Positions 1-10,409 of a DNA stretch of 64,000 bases are shown piece by piece; position 1 is the stretch's first letter; every line of letters starts with the position of its first letter. The notes beneath the pieces were generated by a model. The model made no database searches. It worked only from the letters and a program-made list of their open reading frames with translations, and was not told where the DNA came from. Made by a program: the position numbers and the translations under genes. Source of the stretch: Solanum dulcamara. Lineage: Eukaryota; Streptophyta; Magnoliopsida; Solanales; Solanaceae. The stretch lies in assembly GCF_947179165.1 (NCBI RefSeq), contig NC_077238.1:44219793-44283792 (forward strand), given 5' to 3'.

Positions 1-56
1 TTGTTTGTGGCATAATAGACAAACTTCCACCTTCATGGAAGGAGTTTCAAAAAATT

Positions 57-1463
57 ATGCACCACAAACAAAAGAAAACCTCTCTTGAGACTTTGATCAT
101 GAAAATCCGCATGGAAGAGGAGGCAAGGGGCCAAGATGCACTTTTACAAAATGAAGAGAGCAACATCACAACAAAGGTAAATTTAGTTACTTCAAAATAT
201 GTTACTCCTGAATCTAATAAAAATACCTCTTTGAAACCTAAGAAGAAAAAGTTCAAGAAAAATAATGGTAGACTTCCCAAGAAAAATAAAGGTGAAAATA
301 GCCAAGCACAAAATCAACAAGTTTATGATAAAGGACCATACTTTGTCTGTGGCAAGAGTGGGGATATTGCTCGATTTTGTAGATATCAGAAACGTAGTCC
401 TATACCTCAGGCAAATGTTACCGAAGAGCCTTTTGTGGCAATGATTATAGATATAAACATGGTTGAGAATGTTGATGGATGGTGGGATGATTCTGGTGCA
501 AACCGTCATGTCTATTATGACAAAAATTGGTTTAAAAAATATACTCCTTTTGGAGAGCCCAAAACCATCATGCTCAGTGATTCTCATACTACTCAAGTGC
601 TTGGAACGGGAAATGTCGTATTGTGTTTTACCTATGGAAGGGTATTAACTTTGAAAGATGTACTTTATACTCCTTCTATGAGAAAAAACTTGATGTCTTG
701 TTTTCTTCTTAATAAAGCAGGCTTTAAACAGATTATTGAATCTGATCAATATGTAATTGTGAAAAAGGGTATTTTTGTGGGAAATGGGTATGCTTGTGAT
801 GGGATGTTTAAACTGAATGTTGAAATGAATAAAATTTCTACTTCTGTTTACATGCTTTCTTCTACTAATTTTTGGCATGCTCGTTTGTGTCATATTAATA
901 ATCGTTATGTTGGAATCATGAGTAGTTTAGGATTAATCCCAGTAATTAAAAAGAATTTTGAAAAGTGTGAAGCTTGTAGTAAAGCAAAAATCACTAAAAG
1001 GCCTCATTTTAAAGTTGAAAGAAAAACTGATTTATTAGAATTAGTTCACACTGACATTTGTGAACTTGGAGGAATTTTACTCGTGGAGGAAATAGATATT
1101 TTATCACTTTCATTAATGATTTTTCTAAGTTTACATATGTTTACTTAATGAAAAATAAAAGTGATGCTTTTGAAAATTTTAATTTTTTTCTCCATGAGGT
1201 TGAAAATCAGTTTGAAAATAAAATAAAAAGAATTAGAAGTGATAGAGGCCGTGAATATGAGTCAAATAAGTTTAATTCTTTTGTTAGATCATTGTGAATA
1301 ATTCATAAAACTAATCCTCCTTATTCTCCTTCATCTAATGGTGTAGCGGAAAAAAAAAATAGAACTTTGATTGAATTGACTAATGTCATGCTTATTGAGT
1401 CAAATACACCTTTGAACTTTTGGGGTGAAGCTATTTTGACTACGTGTTATGTGTTAAACTTAC
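57..1463 (+). pseudogene. copia gag-pol remnant (zinc knuckle, protease, integrase)
   Basis: The open frame at 57-1148 gives 363 residues. A Lys/Asn-rich gag tail is followed near residues 95-108 by a degenerate CCHC knuckle (YFVCGKSGDIARFC, first Cys replaced by Tyr). The protease motif WDDSGANRHV lies near residues 143-152. The GAG-pre-integrase motif FWHARLCHIN and the CEACSKAK block come next, and integrase begins at LVHTDICELGG. A frameshift near 1080-1095 moves integrase to another frame, where YVYLMKNKSDAFE, IRSDRG and PYSPSSNGVAEKK can be read. An in-frame TGA lies near 1296. The DDE catalytic residues can still be found (HTD, SDRG, GVAE), but the frame is broken. Homology ends with TCYVLN near 1463. 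Confidence 0.85.
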
Positions 1464-1803
1464 AGGAGCACTCTCGACAGATTTCACCTATGTGAGTGTG
1501 GACGTAGGCCGCTTCTTATGAGAATTGGACTTATTCTCAAAAGCACTCATAAAATCGGGATAGCACAAGGCCGTAATGTGCTGGCTTATAAAGCTCGTGA
1601 CAATACCTTGATTACTATGTGTGAGCAGTAATATTTTATATTTCTTAAGCAGTCATAGTTCAAGTCTGAGACAATTACGACTTTGAAGTAAAAGTTATTG
1701 TTTCACTAAGTGGAGGTTCAATGCAGAGCACACCTTCATTATGTATAATAATCTTCCTTCAGCTGATAAACTCTCTTATATAATATTAAAATGAGTGGGG
1801 GAT

Positions 1804-2480
1804 TGTAAGTGTTTAAGCATTTTAATATCAATATTGAGTGATATTAATTTGCATAAGTGACATATGTTATTATTCTCTCTTTAGTGCATAAAAATGTCTT
1901 TCATTATCATCTTTAGTTAGAGCAAGACTAAATCATTCCATTATATATTTTTAATCTAATTATCACTAATAAGTGGTGCACTAAATTATTTTATTATGTA
2001 TTTTTAATCTAATTATCACAAATAAGTGGTACACTAAATCATAATGGTGCACTAAATCATAATGATGAACTAAATGATGATAATGATGACATTCTATTAT
2101 TTTTTCATCTTTGTATGATTTTCTCTCCTATAAATAGAGAGGTCTTCTTTGTTTTGAAATGTAAGAGAAGAGAAGAAAAATATGAGAGAATTAAGTTTGT
2201 CTAAAAAAGAGTTCTTATTAGTTGAAAGGACGTGTTCTTTGTGTAGAGCTTTAAACTCAACTCTTGTCCAGAGTTTGTTGAGTTACATTTTTGTGATAAG
2301 GTTGTTGTATCCTAGAGGGGACAGGTCAAGAGGACTACTGCTGGACCAGTGAAACGATTTACTGCAGTGGACTTGAATCTCCTTAAAGAGAGTGAGATAT
2401 CCGCGCCTCAGCCAAGAAGTGAAGTTAATTTTTTCATTTTATTTTTTAATTATAATTTGTAATCTTGTAATTTCACCACA
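1804..2480 (+). repeat. 3' LTR of the copia element
   Basis: The LTR begins with TGTAAGTG right after the polypurine stretch and is inferred to end near the CACA at about 2480. It contains a TATA box at 2129-2136 and a purine-rich leader. The right end is approximate because the matching 5' LTR is not in the window. Confidence 0.6.
2129..2136 (+). promoter_or_regulatory. TATA box of the copia LTR
   Basis: TATAAATA lies about 325 bp into the LTR and is followed by a purine-rich leader, the expected place for a copia U3/R promoter. No transcript evidence is available from sequence alone. Confidence 0.5.
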
Positions 2481-2601
2481 CATTATGATGCACAAAATCA
2501 AGCGCCATAGCACATAGTCCATATTATATTGCATATCATTCTCTACATACCTCTATTTATATTAGACATTGGAGCTCGTGCCAGCATAGACCTAATATAT
2601 A

Positions 2602-3125
2602 TTACTTATTTTATTTCAATTGATGTGACACAAATAAAATTTTGAGACTCAATTTTTTTTTATAATTTATAAATCTTTTAAATTATTAATTATTGTGATT
2701 TATAATACTTTCTACATAATTCAGATAATACATGTTTCTCCTTTTGTCCAATGTATGTGGTATCGATAGAATTTTGAGAGTCAATCAACTTTTTAATACC
2801 TTTTAAATATTTTAAGTTGTTAATTATTGCGATTTAAGTACTTGTTACGTCATTTTCAAATAATATACGTTACTCACTTTATCTCAAGTTATGTGTCACC
2901 GATAGAATTTCGAAAGTCAACTGAATTGTTATGTCATTCAAAATTTTAAATTGTTAATTATTGTAATTTATAATAATTTTTAATTATTTTAAATATTATG
3001 TGTTACTTCTTTTGTCCCAATATATGTGACACATATAGAATTTTGAAAGTCAATTGATTTTTTTAAAAATATTTTAAGTTGCTAATTATTGTGATTTATA
3101 TAACTTTCAAATATATAATAGATTG
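2602..3125. repeat. Degenerate tandem array, four units of ~133 bp
   Basis: Four diverged direct copies start near 2602, 2731, 2866 and 2998. Each has the block order TTACTyCTTTT-GTCCCAA, then TATGTGaCACC-GATAGAATTTTGA-AAGTCAA, then an AT-rich part with TTAATTATTGTGATTTAT. The TATGTG anchors lie near 2623, 2755, 2891 and 3024, a spacing of about 130-138 bp. There is no coding capacity. The array is very AT rich and of unknown origin. Confidence 0.7.
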
Positions 3126-3379
3126 AAAAATAAAAATAAGCCAAACATATTAAAATGAAAAAGAAAAAAAAACGACTAAATCATATTTATTATATTTTAT
3201 AGATTCAATATTAATTAATAAATTAGTAATTAATATTTCAAGTATCCCGATAAAAATTTGCATTGTGTTATACAAAAAATAATGACCTGCCAAAAAATAA
3301 ATGAATTAAATACCAAATATTGCGGTAAAGAAAAATGGAATAGGCATTCAAAAGTAAGGGGCAGAGCCCACAAATGTTA

Positions 3380-3769
3380 GAGCCCGTTTGGATGGGTTTT
3401 AAGTTGGTCAAATTAATTTATAAGCTCCATTTTAGCTTTTGAATGTGTTTGCCTAAGGCTAACTTTAAGCCATAAAATTTTTAAAATCAGTCAAAAATGA
3501 AAAGTTAGGATTTCTAATTTTTTTTTTCTAAATGCTTAAAGCCATTTTGTTTGACCATGAAAATTATTTTTATATCTCTTATATTTTAACTAAATTCTCA
3601 AACTACCTTTTTTATTCTTTTAACCCTAAAATTTAAACACTTATTTTCAACATAAGCACTTTTATCCAAATACTCAACTGCTTATTTATAAAAATAATTT
3701 TCAGCACTTCAAAATTTTAAAAACACTTCATAAATAAAAATTATTTTCTAAGCCCATTCAAACGGATTC
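3380..3769. mobile_element. Tourist-like (PIF/Harbinger) MITE, 390 bp
   Basis: The left terminus GAGCCCGTTTGGATGGG matches the reverse complement of the right terminus (GAATCCGTTTGAATGGG) at 14 of 17 positions. TTA flanks both sides (3377-3379 and 3770-3772), which is the target duplication typical of PIF/Harbinger elements. The interior is AT rich and non-coding. The GTTTGGATGGG terminus is of a type common in plant MITEs near genes. The element is non-autonomous. Confidence 0.75.
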
Positions 3770-4042
3770 TTAAAGCAAACTAACACAAATGCCAAGCAAA
3801 ACAAAAAGGAGAAAAACAAGAAAAGAAGATGGCCCACATTACTAATGTAAGCGAGAAAAGAGGTCCACGTGCTGGTTTTTATGTCCAGTGAAAAGAAGGC
3901 ACACACATGAAGTATTGAAATACAACCCTTTTAAAGCTTAAAAATAATAGAATACCATAAATATCCCTGACGGGAAGAGGCATGTGCTTCTCTAGCCTCT
4001 TCTATATATTAGTAATTAGAGTGAAAGATTCAAAAACTCCTT

Positions 4043-4046
<4 letters not shown>

Positions 4047-4092
<46 letters not shown>
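4047..4092. repeat. (AT)n microsatellite
   Basis: A nearly perfect run of AT dinucleotides, about 23 repeats long, sits 0.3 kb left of the upstream LTR nest. It is likely length-polymorphic. Confidence 0.95.
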
Positions 4093-4096
<4 letters not shown>

Positions 4097-7000
4097 TTTT
4101 TAAGTTTAATATCTATACTATTAGGTGAGTGAGTTTTTGACCTGAATTATCACTAATTATTTAACAAAATATATTTCAACTATCAATTATTTTTTTTAAT
4201 CTAAATAATATTGATATTTTTCGATAGGAAAAGAAAACAACGGATAGTGTGTTTTGATAAACAATTGATGATAGTTCAAATAAAAAGCTTTCACAACTGA
4301 TAATTTATATATGAAATTCGAAAAATTAAAATATTTTACATGTATTTTTAATCATTAGCTTAATAAAATAATATTTATAGGATTGAACATTGTGCAGGAG
4401 GATAAACTATCACGACCTAAGCTAGGTCCTAAGTGTGACACGACGATTGGAATTCTGAAAGACTCCAACTAAGCCTCTTATCATATCATTCATGAGCATA
4501 CATAAGGTGCCTAAGAAGATAATACGAGACATCATAAATGCAAAATAAAAGTCTCAACATGAATATCTCGATAAAAAAGAGATCAACCTCAAACTCCAAT
4601 GGAAATGACAACATAGACTCCATGAGTATCTAACTACCTCTACTAGTCAAGACGGGGCATAGGACAAGCTTCTAGCTCAGCAATATAAGACGTAAAGTCG
4701 TAGAAAATGTAGAAAAAAAACATAAATGTCACGTCCTCGAAATATAAGGACTCACCGATAATAGAGATAGTAACTCAAAATCTAGCCACGAGCGGAAGGT
4801 ACGTAATGATCGTCAGACCCTATCTTATGATATAATATAAGCTAAAGCATGTGTTAGTACATGAAAAGTACTAAGTGTGTAGATACGTAATTTTTGACTG
4901 AATCTGAGATTGTAGACCTTTTTTAGAGTTTAAATATTTATTTTATATCTAATTTAAATATTTTGATTTTATCTTATTTTAATAGGTTTATTTTAAAAGG
5001 TTTGAGAACTACAAAAATAGAGTCAAATTTTAGAATAAGTTTTGTTTTTCAATTTACTTCAAAAGAAAAGAAAATTTATAAAAAATAAATGTTTTCTTTT
5101 AAGTTAGAGTTTTATAAATAAACTAGTGTTTCTTAAGTATATATTTAGATTAGCTATTTAACTTTTATTTTATTTTATTAAGTTCAAAATAGTTTTCTAA
5201 TATTTCTATCATTATATTTTACTTTTATTTTTTCTTTCAAAACAAAACTAGGTAAAAAAAAATTAATTTTAACTCATTCCCACTAATCCTCACCTCACCC
5301 ATTACCCCTATATACACTCCACAATCATCCACTCTCGCCCTCGCATACCCTCCCACTCCTACATCTATATACTACAAACACACCACACACACAAAAAAGA
5401 GTATTCATAATCTGCAGAGAAAAAAAGACAGCATAGCATACCCAAAAAAAAGAGAAAAAAGACTCACCATCTGCAAGAAAAAAAAGATAGCACAACACAC
5501 CCAAAAATTATATGAAAATGAGAGTATTTTTGTGAAAATTTGTGGATTGAAGTTTGGATTTTGATTTCCATTTCGAGTTTTCGATGACAATGCTCTTGCT
5601 CCTATTTTTAGTTTGTTTATCAAACAGATTCTTATCACACAAATTCTTACACAATTCTTTTTATTCATTTTTAATACTTTTATTGTGAATCAAAGTATGA
5701 ACAATGTTATTAAAATGGTTGCATGAATTAGTCAATATGTAAAGTTTTTTAATTAAGAAAATATTTACCTTGAGTTATATGAATAGTTTGTTCGAGCACT
5801 TATATATTTGTGCGTTTAATTCGAGTGTCAATGATATTTTTCATCTGTAAGGTTTAGTCTATGTCAAAATATTTTGATGATAATTCTTTATTCTTGTAGT
5901 TTTTAGTGTGGATATTCTTTAAATGTGTGTTTGGGTGTTTTAAAATGACATATCTATTGAGACTTGTTATTGTCTTTCATTATTAGCTTAAGTATGTTAA
6001 AATAGTAAGAGTAGTTTATAATATTGAACAAGGAGTTTATTTGGTTTAAAATTTGTTTAAGCTATTATTAAATTATTATCTAAAGTGAGTTATTGGATAT
6101 GATTTTTGGGAATATACGACTATTGATTTTTATTTATAAAAGAGTTTATGTGATATGTCATGCTCGCTCATTTTTTTTATATAACATGTATTATGATCTT
6201 AATAATTATTTCATATTATGTTTAATATTTTCAATCATTCTATGACCACTTTTATTGAATATCGAGTTACTATTAAGAAAAAATAAAAGAAAGAGTGAAA
6301 AAAAAATATTAGTCTCGATTTACAAGAGATGAACAAATTCCCTAATGTTAGGCGAGCATACGCATTTTAAAAAAATTAATTTTCAATGAAGAATGTGGTT
6401 GCACAATTTTTTGAGACACCTAAAAAAAATCAAGGATGCACCTTGACCAAATGATTTTAATAATTAACATTTTTTTTAAAAAAATTAAATTCGTAGACAG
6501 ATAATATTAGGTGTGATGCACTAGAGGGAAGAAAGTAGTTATGCTTCTAAGTTATTGTATGTCAAAATCAAGAATGCAGATATGCATTTGGGTTGAGACC
6601 AATAAAATTTAACAATATAATGTGAGCAAGTCTGTGACCTATAAAAAATACATCCAAAATAAATTAAGTTTAAGTATAAGTTAATAAAAGCGACCATGCT
6701 AGAACCACAGGGACTCGAGCGGTGCCTAATACCTTTTCCTCGATCAACAGAATTTCTTATCCGAATTTCTAGTTTGCAGACCAATAAAATAAAGAGTCAA
6801 CTTCCTTTTGATTAGGGATTTAATGTAACACCCCCTAAAAACGTTGTATATGATGTTTCAATTATCGATGAAAAAGATATTTCTTCTGTATTTTGGGCAT
6901 AACTTTTAATAGGATGGTCCAAATTAGGTGATTCAAATTTCTGAATAACCCAACATCATTACCTATAATTTTTATGAGACCATATTTTAAGTTTCAGAGG

Positions 7001-7265
7001 TTAAATATGTCAAATAAATTAATTGTTTCAAGACATGATGCTGTGAAGAAACAGAGTATTTGTAGAAGAAAAATCAAATCTCAATGTAGGATGATCCAAA
7101 TCGGTTGATTCTTGAACGAAATAAAAGTAGACTTCTAGAGAAACAATTCATATTAGACACCAAATCCTAATAAGGAAGTTATCTTTTTCAAACGCAGCTC
7201 CAAAAAAAGGTATTCCATTAAAAGAATGTTCATTTCACTAACCATGAAAAGATCTAGATCCATTT

Positions 7266-10105
7266 TGTCACGTCCCAGCCTCATAGGCCGTGACTGGCAT
7301 CCTATTTGGATACCCAAATGAACTCACATACCATATCATCATACTAAAGAATAATTCAATTTAATATTTGTTCCAATCAGAACAGTAGGCGATCATTACG
7401 TTAATGAGTCGCGCGTGCATAAAGTAACATATCAAACCAAAAGGGGCGACGAAAGGCGCATCACCGGATACGTGCATATATACAAACATATGGGCCATTT
7501 TGGCCGTTATAACAAAAGGGACCGCATTAAGATACAAGTCATAAATGAACGAACATACATGACCCATGACCCACATCTATGTCTATAAGTCTCTACAGAA
7601 CATAACAGAAGTATATGATGGGACAGGGCCCCGCCGTACCCAAAAGGTCAGATATACAAGAGTATGTACATAGGTAAGCCATATACCGAAGTGAGGCTCC
7701 GAGTCAAAGAAGCACTCTTTAGTAGTAGAAGGTGGTAGCCTACGTTGATGGGTCACGAATGTCTGTCCCTGCGGGCATAAAATGTTGTCCCCGAAGAAGG
7801 GGGGTCAGTACGAAATATGTACTGAATATGCAAAGCACCAGTATAAAGAGTATAAACAGTAACTAAACGGAAAGGTGCAAAGATCCCATACCAAACCAGG
7901 ACATCAAAATCTGTACTGAAAACATATATATATAATGCAAATAATCATGCATAAGGCTCAGGAATGTGGTCACCACCCCGACGCTGGTACCACAACACAT
8001 CATACTCCGGAAGGTTCTAAATCCCCGTACAAATCCCGAACACATCATATCATCACAACATGTCATATCATCAAAACATATCATATGCCATATCACATCA
8101 TGACACCATAGACGGTACCCGGCCCTATAGCGAGGTCTCGGGACCCGTAACACATCATATTGCCGAGTGTATTATAGGGCGCACGATTACAAAGCCGGTC
8201 CGGATTCCAGCAAATGATATCATAATAGTATGCACGAGCGGAGTAGTGAGAAACTAAATGCAATATGAAATTCAATATATTTACAGAGACTCAATAGCAT
8301 AATTTTGATGACAAATCATATAAACGAAATTGAATAATAATCATAGCACATGTCTTTCTGATGTCACGTTAGTCTATGTCAAAATAGTCTTTCTGAAATC
8401 GTCTTCATATTTCAAAATATATTATGGAGCCTAATGGACTAGTTAAAATAATAATCGTTTAATATTTTAAATTCTACTCAACATAAGTCAAATGGAATAA
8501 CAAAGAAAAGTTTGAGAATAGTGGGACCACCTCGGTCGAATGAGGCGGTGCACACAAATTATGTGCGTTAAGCTTTATGACATTACTTTTGAGAGTGTTA
8601 AGATAGTTGGGTTCTATTTGTACAAGTTCTAGAGGTTTAGACAATTTTTCCAACTATTCATAAATATTTAATTCAATTCTATTGAATGAAAAAGAGACAA
8701 CTTTAGGCGTAGATTCCAAAGAGTAGAGTCATCCCCGAGGCTCGTATCCAAACCTATTACACCTAAGACATGCCAAGGGAAGGAAATTTAAAGCTTTACA
8801 TACCTTATCCGCTTCTTCCGCTCACTCAAACTCAAATCCCGTTTTCTCCAAAATTTACAAATGATCACAATTACCAAATGTAAGTTATGAACCTTTAAGA
8901 GTTCAATTTTTAAACCTTCACTGCCTACAAAAATTTGGGCAGCAGCTCCCCTATAAATTCAACATTCCCGAGATTTCAATTTGGCCACAATGTCAACAAC
9001 CATGCCAACAACAACCAATAACATCAACAATCTATTTACAACGCACCATAATATAAATTGATTTCATTTCCAAATAGTGCAACAACTTCCAATCTAACTT
9101 TGCACTTTCAAGTCAATATGAATATTTCCATGTTCATATATTAATTTAAGCTCATTCAAACATAGGCCAAGAATATTCCAAGCAAGCTATACAATATTCA
9201 CCAATTCCATATTTCACCCAAAATCTCCATATATGCAATAAAGCTATTATAATGTACTTTCTTCTTTCAAGTTCATAATCAATAACAACACTCCACACTT
9301 TAACCAAGTTCATTCAACTTCCATTTTCCAATATAAATTTCACAATAACTACTACTAGAATACTACAAGAATAATTTAATAAATCTTGCCCATATAAGAA
9401 CATGTATACACGACGCTATACCACCATACAAAATTCCATGTTTCCATAAAGTCTACCCATCTCTACACTCTACAACGGAAACAAACCTTCACAACATATT
9501 AAAACGGAATTAATTCTTACATTTTCCTCACAACTTCTTCACTTGACCAAGGTGCTAAATTGATGAAACAAGCACCCTATCCTCCGAAATAACTACACCA
9601 CGTTGTAGAGGACCCTTGAATCAGTAGGAATACTAGAAGAAAATAATTTTTGGGATAAGATTTCAAGGATCAAAATTTTGGTAGCCGTGGCCGATTTTCT
9701 CTTCTTTGTTTTTCTTCTTTCTTTTGCTCTTCACCTTTCTCAAATTGTCTAGAGAGTTCTAAGCAATTTTATGACTTAGGTGACTTTTTTTTATTTATTA
9801 ATCTCATAGATGAACTACATGGGCTTGGGTTGGTTTTTTTTTTGGGGCCATGGCCACTTCTTATGGTTGGGCCTCTCTTGTCTCTTTTTTTTCTTCCAAA
9901 AATTCCAAGTCCACTCACTTAGCCCATATTTTTAATTCATGAAACTAAGTTTTTGCAATTCCAATTTTTCCCTTGGCCTTTTACAATATTTCCACATCTA
10001 AAATTTCATAACCAACTTGTATCAAACAAGATCAAAATATAGCATTATCCTTAACTTGTTACAATTATTCCAAATGTCCAAATGTACAAAATACGGATTG
10101 TAACA
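7266..10105 (-). repeat. Family D gypsy 3' LTR (2.84 kb)
   Basis: On the + strand it runs from TGTCACGTCCCAGCC to GGATTGTAACA, so on the minus strand it starts TGTTACAATCC and ends GGGACGTGACA. A minus-strand polypurine tract lies immediately outside its start (10106-10119), which marks it as a 3' LTR with its element body to the right. It shares blocks with the solo LTR at 56811-60162, such as the GGGACAGGGCCCCGCC segment near 7620, found inverted near 59830. Short open frames inside it on both strands have no recognisable domain. Confidence 0.75.
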
Positions 10106-10119
10106 TCCTTCCCCCCTTT
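10106..10119 (-). promoter_or_regulatory. Polypurine tract of the family D element
   Basis: The minus strand reads AAAGGGGGGAAGGA directly before the LTR start. This is the expected primer site for plus-strand synthesis. Next to it lies a degraded ATTTTAGGATGAATG segment, typical of the coding end of such elements. Confidence 0.7.
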
Positions 10120-10289
10120 AGAACATTCATCCTAAAATGTGAACCAAAACCTTCCTCAAGATCTTATACAGACCATATAGAGAGTTTTTCTGTTCCACTG
10201 TAATAACATATACTTCTATTGAGCACTCAATATCAAAATTCCAAAGGTTGGGATTATATGTAGGTATAGGGAATAGGTACGGATACTTG

Positions 10290-10409
10290 TGTTTCATTTC
10301 CCTTTCACTTCCTAGGGGCTCACCCATCCTAGTACTACTCTTGTCCAAGCACGCTTAACTTCGGAGTTCTGATGGAATCCGATGCGTTAGTGCTGGTATG
10401 ATCACATCC
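10290..10409 (-). pseudogene. 5S rRNA-like sequence
   Basis: On the minus strand the segment starts GGATGTGATCATACCAGCAC and continues through the 5S internal promoter: AGTTAAGCGTGCTTGG (box A) and GTACTAGGATGGGTGA (box C). Similarity to plant 5S rRNA holds to about CCTAGGAAGT near 10307. The last ~17 bases differ. Several changes are C-to-T or G-to-A, as expected after methylated-cytosine decay. It could be a 5S pseudogene or part of a Cassandra-type TRIM or 5S-derived SINE, which carry such sequences. A working rRNA gene is unlikely because it is a single diverged copy without a standard 3' end. Confidence 0.8.

Larger units (their letters stand above)
1..2480 (+). mobile_element. Ty1/copia LTR retrotransposon, internally deleted
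   Basis: This is the 3' portion of a copia element running off the left edge. The order is gag zinc-knuckle remnant, protease, GAG-pre-integrase, integrase core, a short non-coding tail and then a 3' LTR. The reverse transcriptase and RNase H domains that should follow integrase in a copia element are missing, because the coding similarity stops near 1463 and the 3' tail starts at once. A purine-rich stretch (GAGTGGGGGAT) ends at 1803, directly before the LTR. The 5' LTR and gag start lie outside the window. The element cannot be autonomous. Confidence 0.85.

Noticed and set aside
5405..5668. Minus-strand open frame of 87 residues
   Set aside because: It is low complexity, from A-rich and AAAAAAGA-like runs in the Tat-like LTR, with no similarity that I recognise.
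7863..8275. Overlapping open frames on both strands
   Set aside because: They lie inside the family D 3' LTR, are low in complexity (CATATCATC-like runs) and have no domain.
10290..10409. Functional 5S rRNA gene
   Set aside because: It is a single diverged copy without the normal 3' end or a tandem spacer, so I called it 5S-like only.
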